This document shows positions 57,119 through 64,000 of a stretch of DNA of 64,000 nucleotides, one piece after another. The notes below the pieces were generated by a model, which was not told where the DNA came from, did no database searches, and saw only the letters and a list, made by a program, of their open reading frames with translations. Positions within the stretch are counted from its first letter, which is position 1. Every line of letters starts with the position of its first letter. The position numbers were made by a program, and so were the translations under genes. Origin of the DNA: Chloroflexota bacterium (GTDB taxonomy: Bacteria > Chloroflexota > FW602-bin22 > JACPRP01); NCBI GenBank assembly GCA_016210495.1, contig JACQUC010000258.1:1-64000 (forward strand), written 5' to 3'.

Positions 57119-59158
57119 TCAATAGAAGCCAGTTCTAACCTCTACCATGTGCAGGACGACATCCTCGTCCACGGCTTCCACACGGAGATCCGCTCCTCCG
57201 GTCATCCGACCGCCAAAGTAGGCGTTCGGCACGTCGAAAACGGCAGTGGCCCAGTTGCCTGTATCCCGTTTTGCCACGCGACCCGCGAGGGCGTTGTTGC
57301 TGTCGTAGTCATCGTACAGCAGATCGAACCGCCCCAGGCCTGCGTCCAGGTAGGTTACCGAAATGCGAGCAGGGATGCCGCCGCGCGAGGTGTTGAACCT
57401 CGCTTGCGTGGCCGGCCCAGCGTAGTCGTCGTCAACGTTCAAATAGAAAGCCCTCTTGCCGCTGGCCACGTCCGTGCGGCGCGCGAACTTCCCCTCCTTG
57501 CCTCCCACGTTCCAGAGCCCAACCGTCGTTCCCTCCGGATCGAGCTGCGTCAGCCACTCGCCGTAATTGCTGTAGGTGGTTATGATCCTGGTCAGCCGGC
57601 CAGACGGAGTGTCGGAGGTGACCGCGTATTCACCGTCCCTCTGTGGCTGCCACAACTCGCCGCTTTCCTTGCGGAACGCTACCCACACACCAGGGGTGTC
57701 GCGCGAAGTCCTGCCGGCATACTCGTTGAAAAAGTGGTATGATGGCGCCAGATTGGCGTTGCGACTTTGCTCGCGATAGACCCCCAGATAGTCGGCGCGT
57801 TTGTCCAGCGCCATCAGCACCTGCCAGTATGACTTCGCCTCGTCCGTGTACGTCTCGCCGCTTTCCGCCCAGAGCCTGCGTCTCTCAGGTACGCCGACGG
57901 CGTCTTGCACGTAATCTCTGACCCACGACCATCTCTCGTAATAGCCCTCGAAGCCCGGGAGGGCGAAGTATGGTGTATCGGGCTCGGCGGCCAGGTAGTG
58001 GGCCGCCATGTGCATACCCTGGCGAAAAGCGTCGTCGGCCACTCGACGCGTGTGCTCGGGCCCCCCGCGCGGATGTGCGGCCCCGCTGTAGAACACCGGC
58101 GTCTGCCTGAAGTACTTCATATAGAGTCCGTTCAGTAGGCTGATGTAGGTCTCCCACGCCCTCGGCGTTACGCCCCATTCCACCATCACCTGTCCCATCG
58201 GCTTTCCATGGTCGGTAAGTTGAGTGTCACGGTCCCAAGGATAGGGATAGCCTTCGCCGTAGATGCCCCCGCCCACGAACACGCCCTCAAGTCGCGGGTC
58301 GCCGTCGTAATCCTGGGCAAAAGCCCTGACTGTCCGCTCAAGCGCGTCCAAATAGCGCGTCGGCCCCACCACGTTGCCCTGGGCATCGATGCCGTCTGTC
58401 CACAACGGGAACTGCCATTGCCTGCCGTCATCGGTGCTGAAAGCTATCTTGGTCACACCATACTGGGTGTAGACCCAGCTAGGCGATTGATCCCCGAGGT
58501 ACTGGCCACTGGACGTGGGACGCTGGTGCTCACCGTCGTGCAGACCGATGCCAGTGAATATCTTCATTTTCCTGCCATCGGGCCTGGTCTGGCCACCGTT
58601 TCCGTTGCGATCCCCCGCAACCCGCCTGAAATATCCCTCAAAGGAGTAGGGCGGGGGCTTCACGGCTGGGTCGGTATACCCCCAGCCCATCAGGTCGGTG
58701 TCACGCCACTTGAAACCCAGCTCGGCGCCCTTGAGGAAACTGTAGACGCCCGGATCTTCGAATCCGTAGTCTTCGAAGGCGTATACCCCGGGCTCATAAA
58801 CTGGGATCTGTCCCCGTCCGACCAGCGGCCCGGTGCCAACGCCCAGCATCGGGAAGAAGATGGACGCGGAGGTGCCGGTCGGCAAAATGGCCGGAGGCGA
58901 CTGATCTGCGGTCCTGCCGCCGGTTTCCTCTGTCTCGAAGCCGACCACTTCGGGACCGTCCGCGCCCGGCAACTCGGGGCTCGGCAGACCTGTCGAGGGG
59001 TAGGGTGTCACCTCCGTCGTGGCGATGGCGATGTAGAAGCACGCCGGCGCGGCCAGAGCGAGCAGCGGTAGTAAGCAATCTCCGGCAATCAGACCGAACA
59101 CGCCATACGACGCCCTTCGCAACCTGTGTGGATTAGGCACCGATTTCCCCACTGGCAC
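57119..59158 (-). CDS. Large exported protein, possible glycoside-hydrolase-like barrel
   Basis: 679 residues. An N-terminal Arg-rich stretch and a hydrophobic helix (GVFGLIAGDCLLPLLALAAPACF) suggest export or anchoring. The middle (about 200-430) has features of a (beta/alpha)8 hydrolase: TRYLDALERTVRAFAQDYDGDPRLEGVFVG in part, followed by GIYGEGYPYP with a candidate acid Glu, and later GYYERWSWVRDY. The C-terminal 130 residues (FYLNVDDDYAG, ISVTYLDAGLGRFDLLYDDYDS) look like a beta-sandwich carbohydrate-binding or jelly-roll domain. I do not recognise a named family. Confidence 0.6.
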   Translation of the reverse strand: MPVGKSVPNPHRLRRASYGVFGLIAGDCLLPLLALAAPACFYIAIATTEVTPYPSTGLPSPELPGADGPEVVGFETEETGGRTADQSPPAILPTGTSASIFFPMLGVGTGPLVGRGQIPVYEPGVYAFEDYGFEDPGVYSFLKGAELGFKWRDTDLMGWGYTDPAVKPPPYSFEGYFRRVAGDRNGNGGQTRPDGRKMKIFTGIGLHDGEHQRPTSSGQYLGDQSPSWVYTQYGVTKIAFSTDDGRQWQFPLWTDGIDAQGNVVGPTRYLDALERTVRAFAQDYDGDPRLEGVFVGGGIYGEGYPYPWDRDTQLTDHGKPMGQVMVEWGVTPRAWETYISLLNGLYMKYFRQTPVFYSGAAHPRGGPEHTRRVADDAFRQGMHMAAHYLAAEPDTPYFALPGFEGYYERWSWVRDYVQDAVGVPERRRLWAESGETYTDEAKSYWQVLMALDKRADYLGVYREQSRNANLAPSYHFFNEYAGRTSRDTPGVWVAFRKESGELWQPQRDGEYAVTSDTPSGRLTRIITTYSNYGEWLTQLDPEGTTVGLWNVGGKEGKFARRTDVASGKRAFYLNVDDDYAGPATQARFNTSRGGIPARISVTYLDAGLGRFDLLYDDYDSNNALAGRVAKRDTGNWATAVFDVPNAYFGGRMTGGADLRVEAVDEDVVLHMVEVRTGFY

Positions 59159-59559
59159 GCATGTGCTATCAAGGCCATTGTAGCACGCGCCCGGCTAGCC
59201 GGCAACGATTGTTGCCATTTTGAAACGGACGCGTAGAAGCAACCTTGCGGCAAATTTATCAGTTGACGGCCTAGCGAGGTTGTGGTAGTATTGCTTAGCA
59301 GCAGTCTGCCATTCTGGCCGCGAGTTGCTTCGCCTCGATCATTTTGTGCTATCTGATGCGTCCACGGATTTCTGGCCGCGTGGTGAAGGGAGGTGAGGAG
59401 CAGGAGTTGTTGATGGCAGCAGAGAGACCGACCAGCTCTTTGTCGGTGCAAAGTACCTGAATTCGGGGTCGATAGTTCGTCGACGTCTTAGCGACAAAGA
59501 TGTGGCTAGCTTGGGTTTTGCACAACCCAAAATCAACGTATGAGTAAAGGGGGATCGTG
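59159..59559 (+). other. 401-nt non-coding region with the promoter and leader of the LPxTG diheme gene
   Basis: No gene is supported. The first 100 nt lie upstream of the minus-strand 679-aa gene; a promoter at 59263-59291 starts a leader of about 260 nt. Several short stems are possible in the leader (for example ACCGAC...GTCGGT, about 59427-59446), but no known riboswitch consensus was recognised. Confidence 0.4.
59263..59291 (+). promoter_or_regulatory. Promoter of the LPxTG diheme gene
   Basis: TTGACG (59263-59268), 17 bases, TAGTAT (59286-59291). Confidence 0.55.
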
Positions 59560-60102
59560 ATGAGCATGAGGAATATCTTGATTTGCATCGCGCTGGCCTT
59601 GGCGGTGATCGTCGTCGTGCCAATGATTGCCGGCGCGGCACCCCTCGACCAGCCGGCGATACCGCACACCCTGGAGGGACGCTCGGCCTGCACCAGTTGT
59701 CATACGGTAGGCGGCGCCGGCGCCGGCGCTCCGGGTGGCACGGGTCTGCCTGCCAATCATCAGGGACGCACCGACGCTGTGTGTACGGGCTGCCACCAGG
59801 TGGCAGCAGCCAAGCCCGCCGCACAGCCCACAGCCGCGCCGAAGCCCGCCGCGCAGCCGACGGCGGCACCGAAGCCCGCCGCGCAGCCAACAGCCGCGCC
59901 GAAGCCTGCTGCACAGCCGACGGCGGCTCCAAAGCCCGCTGCACAACCCACAGCCGCTCCAAAGCCGGCTGCTGCGCCGACGCCACCGGCCGCCGCTCTG
60001 CCCAGAACTGGCGAGGGACCGTCGACCGGCCTGCTGATCCTGGTCGCGATGGTGCTCGTGGCCATTGGCTGGGGCATCAGGAAGCTTGTCGCGTCACGTT
60101 AG
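59560..60102 (+). CDS. Exported protein with two CxxCH haem motifs, Pro-Ala repeats and an LPxTG-type sorting signal
   Basis: 180 residues from the ATG at 59560 (GGGGG 6 nt upstream; GTG at 59557 also possible). Signal peptide to about residue 26 (VPMIAGA). The haem c motifs are C44TSCH48 and C75TGCH79, with a His in PANHQGR between them. Five copies of PAAQPTAAPK (about 86-135) form a spacer. The end is LPRTG (147-151), a hydrophobic helix and RKLVASR, the layout of a sortase signal. It would place a small diheme domain on the cell surface; no sortase or cytochrome maturation gene is in the window. A terminator follows. Confidence 0.8.
   Translation: MSMRNILICIALALAVIVVVPMIAGAAPLDQPAIPHTLEGRSACTSCHTVGGAGAGAPGGTGLPANHQGRTDAVCTGCHQVAAAKPAAQPTAAPKPAAQPTAAPKPAAQPTAAPKPAAQPTAAPKPAAQPTAAPKPAAAPTPPAAALPRTGEGPSTGLLILVAMVLVAIGWGIRKLVASR
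59812..59970 (+). repeat. 30-bp tandem repeats encoding the Pro-Ala spacer
   Basis: About five units with small differences, each coding PAAQPTAAPK. Repeat number may vary between strains. Confidence 0.8.
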
Positions 60103-60131
60103 CCAGGCTTAGAACACCGGATCTTTGACTC

Positions 60132-60163
60132 AGTAGGTGGGGAAACCCACCTACTTTCGTTTT
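60132..60163 (+). terminator. Rho-independent terminator after the LPxTG diheme gene
   Basis: AGTAGGTGGG (60132-60141), GAAA tetraloop, CCCACCTACT (60146-60155), then TTCGTTTT. A 10-bp stem with a stable loop and a U-rich tail. Confidence 0.85.
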
Positions 60164-60171
60164 GAACAGCT

Positions 60172-61014
60172 CTACCGCGGCGCTCGTTCGAAGGCTGAAT
60201 CAAAGAAGGAGTTGGCCTTGTCGGCCAGCCGTCTGTGGTACTCGCGAAAGAGGCCCACGGCCTCTCCTCCTGGCCATCCCTCCGGCAAAAGCTCGGCGGG
60301 GAGCTCCGGGTCGATGAAGGGGAACTTGCGGTATTCGTGAATGAGCATGAACCGCTCGACAAAGCACTCGCCATCGGCGATGGTCTCGCCGGCGACAAGG
60401 CGGGCCAGATGCTCTTCGTAGCGCGGCCGGTACTTCTCGAGAAACGCGGCGTATTGCCGGCCGATGGAATCTAAGTCCCAGCAGCGCCTTACCAGCTTCC
60501 TGGCGTCGGCATAGCCCCTGTGGGTCGCGGTAAAGCACTCGACGTATTGGCAGATATCGAGCCTTCCCAGCAGTGCGTTCACATCCTCGCCCACGTCGCG
60601 CGGCGACATCCAGGTCGCGTTGTTCAGCATGCCATAGCCCAGCCAGCTCAGCTCCTGGCGCAGGCGATTGCGAACGTCGCGCTTCCCCTCCGGGATCGAG
60701 TAGGTCAGCAGATGCCACCTGCCATCCCAGTGATCCTTCCGTCCGTGGTAGATCAGTTGGCCTCCCTCTAAGAGGAGCTTCTTGCCCTTATCGGTGAGGG
60801 AGCAGTAACTTCGGTTGCCAAGGCGCCTGACCTCCAGCCAGCCTTTTTGAGACATCCGCGAAAGCGCCGAGCGAATCGCCTGCTCGGAGAGACCAAACTG
60901 GCTCAGCAGCTTTATTAGAGTCCCAACCCAGACCTCGCCCCCCCGGTTGAGGATATAGTCACCATACAGGGTGAAAAGCATAGCCTGTGGGCGTACGGCA
61001 CTACTTTTCGGCAA
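60172..61014 (-). CDS. paaX: PaaX family transcriptional repressor
   Basis: 280 residues from a TTG at 61014, or 269 from the ATG at 60981. Winged-helix N-terminus (AMLFTLYGDYILNRGGEVWVG then LLSQFGLSEQAIRSALSRMSQKGWL), central domain with RRLGNRSYCSLTDKGKKLL and WDGRWHLLTYSIPEGKRDVRNRLRQELSWLGYG in part, and the PaaX C-terminal domain (RRCWDLDSIGRQYAAFLEKY). PaaX proteins repress phenylacetyl-CoA or related aromatic pathways and respond to aryl-CoA. A palindrome over its own start site suggests autoregulation. Its targets may include the BcrB-like or XDH-like genes nearby. Confidence 0.88.
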   Translation of the reverse strand: MPKSSAVRPQAMLFTLYGDYILNRGGEVWVGTLIKLLSQFGLSEQAIRSALSRMSQKGWLEVRRLGNRSYCSLTDKGKKLLLEGGQLIYHGRKDHWDGRWHLLTYSIPEGKRDVRNRLRQELSWLGYGMLNNATWMSPRDVGEDVNALLGRLDICQYVECFTATHRGYADARKLVRRCWDLDSIGRQYAAFLEKYRPRYEEHLARLVAGETIADGECFVERFMLIHEYRKFPFIDPELPAELLPEGWPGGEAVGLFREYHRRLADKANSFFDSAFERAPR

Positions 61015-61044
61015 TCTACATCACCCAAGACATATCACAAAATC

Positions 61045-61101
61045 GTATGTCGTCTTATCGACGACATACAGTATTGTACCGTCGACCGGCACCCCTGTCA
61101 A
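61045..61101 (-). promoter_or_regulatory. paaX promoter with overlapping palindromic operator
   Basis: Minus-strand TTGACA (61096-61101), 17 bases, TACAAT (61073-61078). The -35 overlaps the RNase PH stop. A perfect 10-bp inverted repeat, GTATGTCGTC (61045-61054) with GACGACATAC (61060-61069) and a 5-nt spacer, covers the expected start of transcription. Position and symmetry fit a repressor site. Confidence 0.65.
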
Positions 61102-61817
61102 TAGCCCAGGGCCGCGTTTTGCAGGGCGAGCAACTCGCGTATGCCCTTCTCGGCCAGGTCGAGCAACAGGTTGGCCGTCGTCCTGGAAAATGGCCGGTGT
61201 TCGGCGGTGCCCTGCACCTCGACGAAATCGGCTTTGTGGGTCATTACGATATTGAAATCCACCTGAGCGCGAGAGTCCTCTTCGTAGGCAAGGTCCAGCA
61301 CCAGATCACCCTCCACGACGCCGACGCTCGTGGCGGCAACAGGAGTCAGAGGCGGCATCGCCTTCAGCACGCCACGCTCGACCAGCTTGCGCAGGGCGAG
61401 CACGACCGCCACGTACGACCCCGTGATGGCGGCCGTTCTTGTTCCCCCGTCCGCCTGTAGCACGTCGCAATCGACCAGCAGCGTGCGCTCCCCGATGGCG
61501 GTGAGGTCGACGGCGCTGCGCAGCGAGCGCCCGATCAAACGCTGTATCTCCTGTGTTCGCCCCCCCACTCTGCCGAGGGCGACCTCGCGCGTCGTCCGCA
61601 CGGACGTGGCTCGCGGCAGCATCGCGTACTCCGCCGTCAGCCAGCCCTGTCCCTTGCCCCTCAGAAAAGGCGGCACCGTCTCCTCGGCGGTAACGGCGCA
61701 AACGATCTTCGTGTTGCCGAGATAGATCAGTGCCGACCCCTCGGGATACAGTAGCGCGCCCGGAATGATGCGAACCGGTCTCAGCTCATCGTTTGCCCGT
61801 CCGTCGATCCGTGCCAC
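61098..61817 (-). CDS. rph: Ribonuclease PH
   Basis: 239 residues from a GTG. RANDELRPVRIIPGALLYPEGSALI in part, GWLTAEYAMLPRATSVRTTRE, GRTQEIQRLIGRSLRSAVDL, LLVDCDVLQADGGTRTAAITGSYVA and DLVLDLAYEEDSRAQVDFN in part are the RNase PH motifs, with the phosphate-binding Arg residues. It trims tRNA 3' ends phosphorolytically in the cytoplasm. Its transcript would run into paaX, which also has its own promoter. Confidence 0.93.
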   Translation of the reverse strand: MARIDGRANDELRPVRIIPGALLYPEGSALIYLGNTKIVCAVTAEETVPPFLRGKGQGWLTAEYAMLPRATSVRTTREVALGRVGGRTQEIQRLIGRSLRSAVDLTAIGERTLLVDCDVLQADGGTRTAAITGSYVAVVLALRKLVERGVLKAMPPLTPVAATSVGVVEGDLVLDLAYEEDSRAQVDFNIVMTHKADFVEVQGTAEHRPFSRTTANLLLDLAEKGIRELLALQNAALGY

Positions 61818-61863
61818 TTAGTTGCCCTCCTTGCGGGTGATGCTTAAGATGGTGACCAGGCGT

Positions 61864-61893
61864 TTGACAACAGCGCCTGCAATCCATTATAGC
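61864..61893. promoter_or_regulatory. Overlapping divergent promoters for rph and the XDH-like gene
   Basis: Plus strand: TTGACA (61864-61869), 18 bases, TATAGC (61888-61893). Minus strand: an extended -10 TGC-TATAAT, with TATAAT at 61886-61891, for rph. The two -10 boxes share bases, so only one polymerase could open this site at a time. Confidence 0.5.
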
Positions 61894-62029
61894 ACCAAAT
61901 GGGCAGGTACTTGACGTATCTTTCTAAGCATGGTACTTGTTCAGGTGCAGGGAACCGATAAACGCAGGCTCAGGTGCGGAGGCAACCGTGCAACGTGTCG
62001 GAGCGGGCGCGAAGGGAGAATTGGAGAAG

Positions 62030-64000
62030 ATGCGCGAACACGCCGTGGTTGGCAAGCGGATTGCGGGCATAGACGGTACGGCCAAGGTCACCGGGGACGC
62101 GGATTTTACCGAAGACATCGTGCTGGCGAGGATGCTACACGGAAAGATCTTGCGCAGCCCGCACCCGCACGCCAGGATCCTGAGCATCGACACTGGACGA
62201 GCCACACGCCTGCCAGGAGTCCGGGCGATCATCACGGGCGGCGATACGTATGGTCTCAAGTACGGCCTTTACCCGGAGGCCAGAGACGAATGCCCGCTGG
62301 CAATGGACAAGGTCCGCTACGTTGGCGACGAGGTAGCGGCAGTAGCGGCCGTCGACGAGGATACGGCCGAGGAGGCTATGAGCCTTATCCAGGTCGAGTA
62401 CGACGTTCTGCCGGCGGTCTTCGACCCGGAAGAGGCAGTGAAAGAGGGCGCACCTCGGATCCACGACCACGTCGAGCGTAACATTACGGTGTGCTTCGAG
62501 GTGCGCATCGGCGATGTGGAGGCCGGCTTTGCGGGCTCCGATTACGTCCGTGAGGACCGCTTCGAAACCGAGGCGATCGGACACTGTATGCTGGAGCCAT
62601 ACGTCGCTCTGGCTAGCTACGATAGCTCGGGCAAGCTGGACATCTGGACCCCCAACCAGTCGCCTTTCACCAAGCGACGCGCGCTGTCGAACCTGCTGAA
62701 GTTGCCCTTGAACAACGTGCGCGTTCTGAGCTCCTACATCGGCGGCGCCTTTGGCGGCAGGTCGGAGATGCTTTCCCTGGACTTCTGCGCCGGTCTCCTG
62801 TCGATGAAAGCTGGTCGCCCGGTAAGGATTGTGTATACCCGCGAGGAGACCTTCGACTGCACGCGGCAGAAGCACCCCTGGATCATCACGCTGAAAACCG
62901 GCGTGAAGCGTGATGGCACGCTCCTGGCCAAGCACTTCAGGATCATGGCCGATGGGGGAGCCTATGCCAGCACGGCGGGAATCGCCGTGGGAAATCCCTT
63001 GCCGGAGTTCCTCGGCCTATTTCGTTTGCCCAACATCCGCTACGAGGCCGTGCGGGTTTACACCAACAAGCCGGTGCGCGGGGCGATGCGCGGCCACGGT
63101 AACCAGCAACTGCGGTTCGCCGACGGCAGTCAACTCGACATAATCGCGCAACAGCTCAACCTCGACCCGATCGAGATCCGCCGCAAGAACGTCGTGCGCA
63201 CGGGCGACGTGACTTTGAACGAGTGCAAGGTCTTCAGTTGCGGCCTCGACGAGGCCATGTCGAAGGTGGCGGAGGCTTCCCGGTGGAAGGCGAAGCGCGG
63301 CACGCCGGAGCCGTACCGAGGCATCGGTATTGGTATTTCATCCATGATCTGCGGCTTCTCGTTGGGCGTGCGCACAGCCTCCACCGCCTTCTTGAAGTTC
63401 AACGAGGATGGAGGCGCAACAGTTATCACTGGTGCCCAGGACAACGGCCAGGGCAACTGGAGCATGATGGCGCAGGTTGCCGCCGAGGAGCTGGGCCTCA
63501 GGGTCGAGGACATCAAGATCGTGGCGGCGGATACGGAGATCACGCCGCAGGACCCTGGCACCTATACTATGTCCGCCACCTTCGTCTCGGCCAACGCCGT
63601 GAAAGCCGCGGCCGACGACGCTCGGCGACAGTTGCTGGAGGCGGCGGCCGAGTCGCTGGAGGCAAACGTGGCGGACCTGGTGGCGCGAGACCGGCGCATC
63701 TACGTGCAGGGCAGCCCGGAGCGCTCTATCTCGGTGGCGCAGGCAACCTGGAGCAGCTTGAGCAAGGGACGGCCAATCCTCGGACGGGGCTTCTGGCAGC
63801 CCCAGGTGGACGACGTCGACTGGGTCAAGGGCAAGATCATGGGGCAGACGACAGGCACGTTTTCCTACGCGGCGGTGGTCGCCGAGGTCGAGGTCGACCC
63901 TCGTACCGGCCTGGTCAAGCTGCTTAGATTGACGGCGGCGCACGATTGCGGCTTCGCCATCAACCCGATGGCCGTTGAGGGACAGATGGAAGGCGGCCTG
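62030..64000 (+). CDS. Xanthine dehydrogenase/CO dehydrogenase-family molybdopterin-binding large subunit, 3' end cut by window
   Basis: 657 codons read from the ATG at 62030 (TTGGAGAAG upstream) to the window end without a stop. EHAVVGKRIAGIDGTAKVTGDADF, LHGKILRSPHPHARI and the VGDEVAAVAA segment open the family fold. The molybdopterin loops YIGGAFGGRSEM and VRGAMRGHGNQQ are present, as is DNGQGNWSMMAQV. The catalytic Glu is expected in the final VEGQMEGG. Members hydroxylate aromatic heterocycles, purines or 4-hydroxybenzoyl-CoA. Small and medium subunits are not upstream, so they may follow. Near PaaX and a BcrB-like gene, an aromatic acid or nicotinate substrate is plausible. Confidence 0.88.
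   Translation, partial: MREHAVVGKRIAGIDGTAKVTGDADFTEDIVLARMLHGKILRSPHPHARILSIDTGRATRLPGVRAIITGGDTYGLKYGLYPEARDECPLAMDKVRYVGDEVAAVAAVDEDTAEEAMSLIQVEYDVLPAVFDPEEAVKEGAPRIHDHVERNITVCFEVRIGDVEAGFAGSDYVREDRFETEAIGHCMLEPYVALASYDSSGKLDIWTPNQSPFTKRRALSNLLKLPLNNVRVLSSYIGGAFGGRSEMLSLDFCAGLLSMKAGRPVRIVYTREETFDCTRQKHPWIITLKTGVKRDGTLLAKHFRIMADGGAYASTAGIAVGNPLPEFLGLFRLPNIRYEAVRVYTNKPVRGAMRGHGNQQLRFADGSQLDIIAQQLNLDPIEIRRKNVVRTGDVTLNECKVFSCGLDEAMSKVAEASRWKAKRGTPEPYRGIGIGISSMICGFSLGVRTASTAFLKFNEDGGATVITGAQDNGQGNWSMMAQVAAEELGLRVEDIKIVAADTEITPQDPGTYTMSATFVSANAVKAAADDARRQLLEAAAESLEANVADLVARDRRIYVQGSPERSISVAQATWSSLSKGRPILGRGFWQPQVDDVDWVKGKIMGQTTGTFSYAAVVAEVEVDPRTGLVKLLRLTAAHDCGFAINPMAVEGQMEGGL

Noticed and set aside
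59292..59559. Possible c-di-GMP or other riboswitch in the leader of the LPxTG diheme gene
   Set aside because: Short stems exist, but no known core motif could be matched by eye.

Overview
The window is GC-rich bacterial DNA, densely coded, with many GTG/TTG starts and recurring small hairpin repeats between genes. It reads like a Chloroflexota genome of an anaerobic or facultative heterotroph. The pointers are lipoproteins with Pro/Thr/Ala-rich linkers, a DUF4012 protein, a PilB-PilN-PilO-PilM-PilD-PilT-PilC pilus cluster, a zinc-ribbon/bS21 pair, and catabolic modules typical of uncultured Dehalococcoidia/Anaerolineae-like lineages. The phylum is inferred from gene content only. No tRNA, rRNA, CRISPR array or prophage was found.

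Layout. 1-2.1 kb: the start of a LOR/SDH-type ornithine cyclodeaminase-like gene, bS21, a zinc-ribbon protein and an SH3-amidase, all on the minus strand. 2.1-6.3 kb: a glycine-reductase-like module. Its GrdB homologue has an in-frame UGA read as selenocysteine followed by a plausible SECIS hairpin; a GrdE homologue lacking the pyruvoyl cysteine and an NMT1-type binding lipoprotein follow. 6.4-9.4 kb: accessory genes (Uma2 nuclease, RHH/PIN toxin-antitoxin pair with a visible operator, an oxidoreductase remnant). 9.5-30.2 kb: a catabolic region with an enamidase-like amidohydrolase, LivJ-type binding protein, UbiD decarboxylase, Mo/W-bis-MGD oxidoreductase with MoaD-like, Fe-S and NrfD partners, a two-subunit ThDP decarboxylase, an MBL hydrolase, a LivHMGF transporter, an ADP-forming acyl-CoA synthetase, a CitE-like lyase, fumarase alpha, an isopropylmalate-synthase-like enzyme and an Fnr-like regulator. 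30.3-38.2 kb: a fumarate-reductase-like complex, SucCD-like CoA ligase, a dihydroxyphthalate-decarboxylase-like protein and a Memo-like protein. 38.4-53.5 kb: a type IV pilus operon ending in pilins, a regulator-prepilin fusion, a pseudopilin and a large repeat-bearing tip protein. 53.5-64 kb: a BcrB-like dehydratase/reductase subunit, DUF4012 protein, a large exported protein, an LPxTG-anchored diheme protein, PaaX, RNase PH and the start of a xanthine-dehydrogenase-family large subunit.

How it fits together. Carboxylates or amino acids would enter through the Liv system and binding lipoproteins. UbiD, the Mo enzyme, enamidase, the ThDP decarboxylase, BcrB-like and XDH-like proteins suggest breakdown of aromatic or N-heterocyclic acids to CoA thioesters. 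These would be handled by the acyl-CoA synthetase, SucCD-like ligase and CitE lyase, with electrons passing to membrane complexes (NrfD-type and fumarate-reductase-like) under an Fnr-like regulator. The substrates are inferred.

The most unusual items are: (1) the selenocysteine GrdB homologue paired with a Cys-less GrdE homologue; (2) a single polypeptide joining a six-helix membrane sensor, GAF, OmpR-type winged helix and a prepilin, with the prepilin-peptidase site placed so that processing would cut pilin from regulator; (3) a predicted wall-anchored diheme cytochrome; and (4) families of hairpin repeats, two of which lie inside reading frames.
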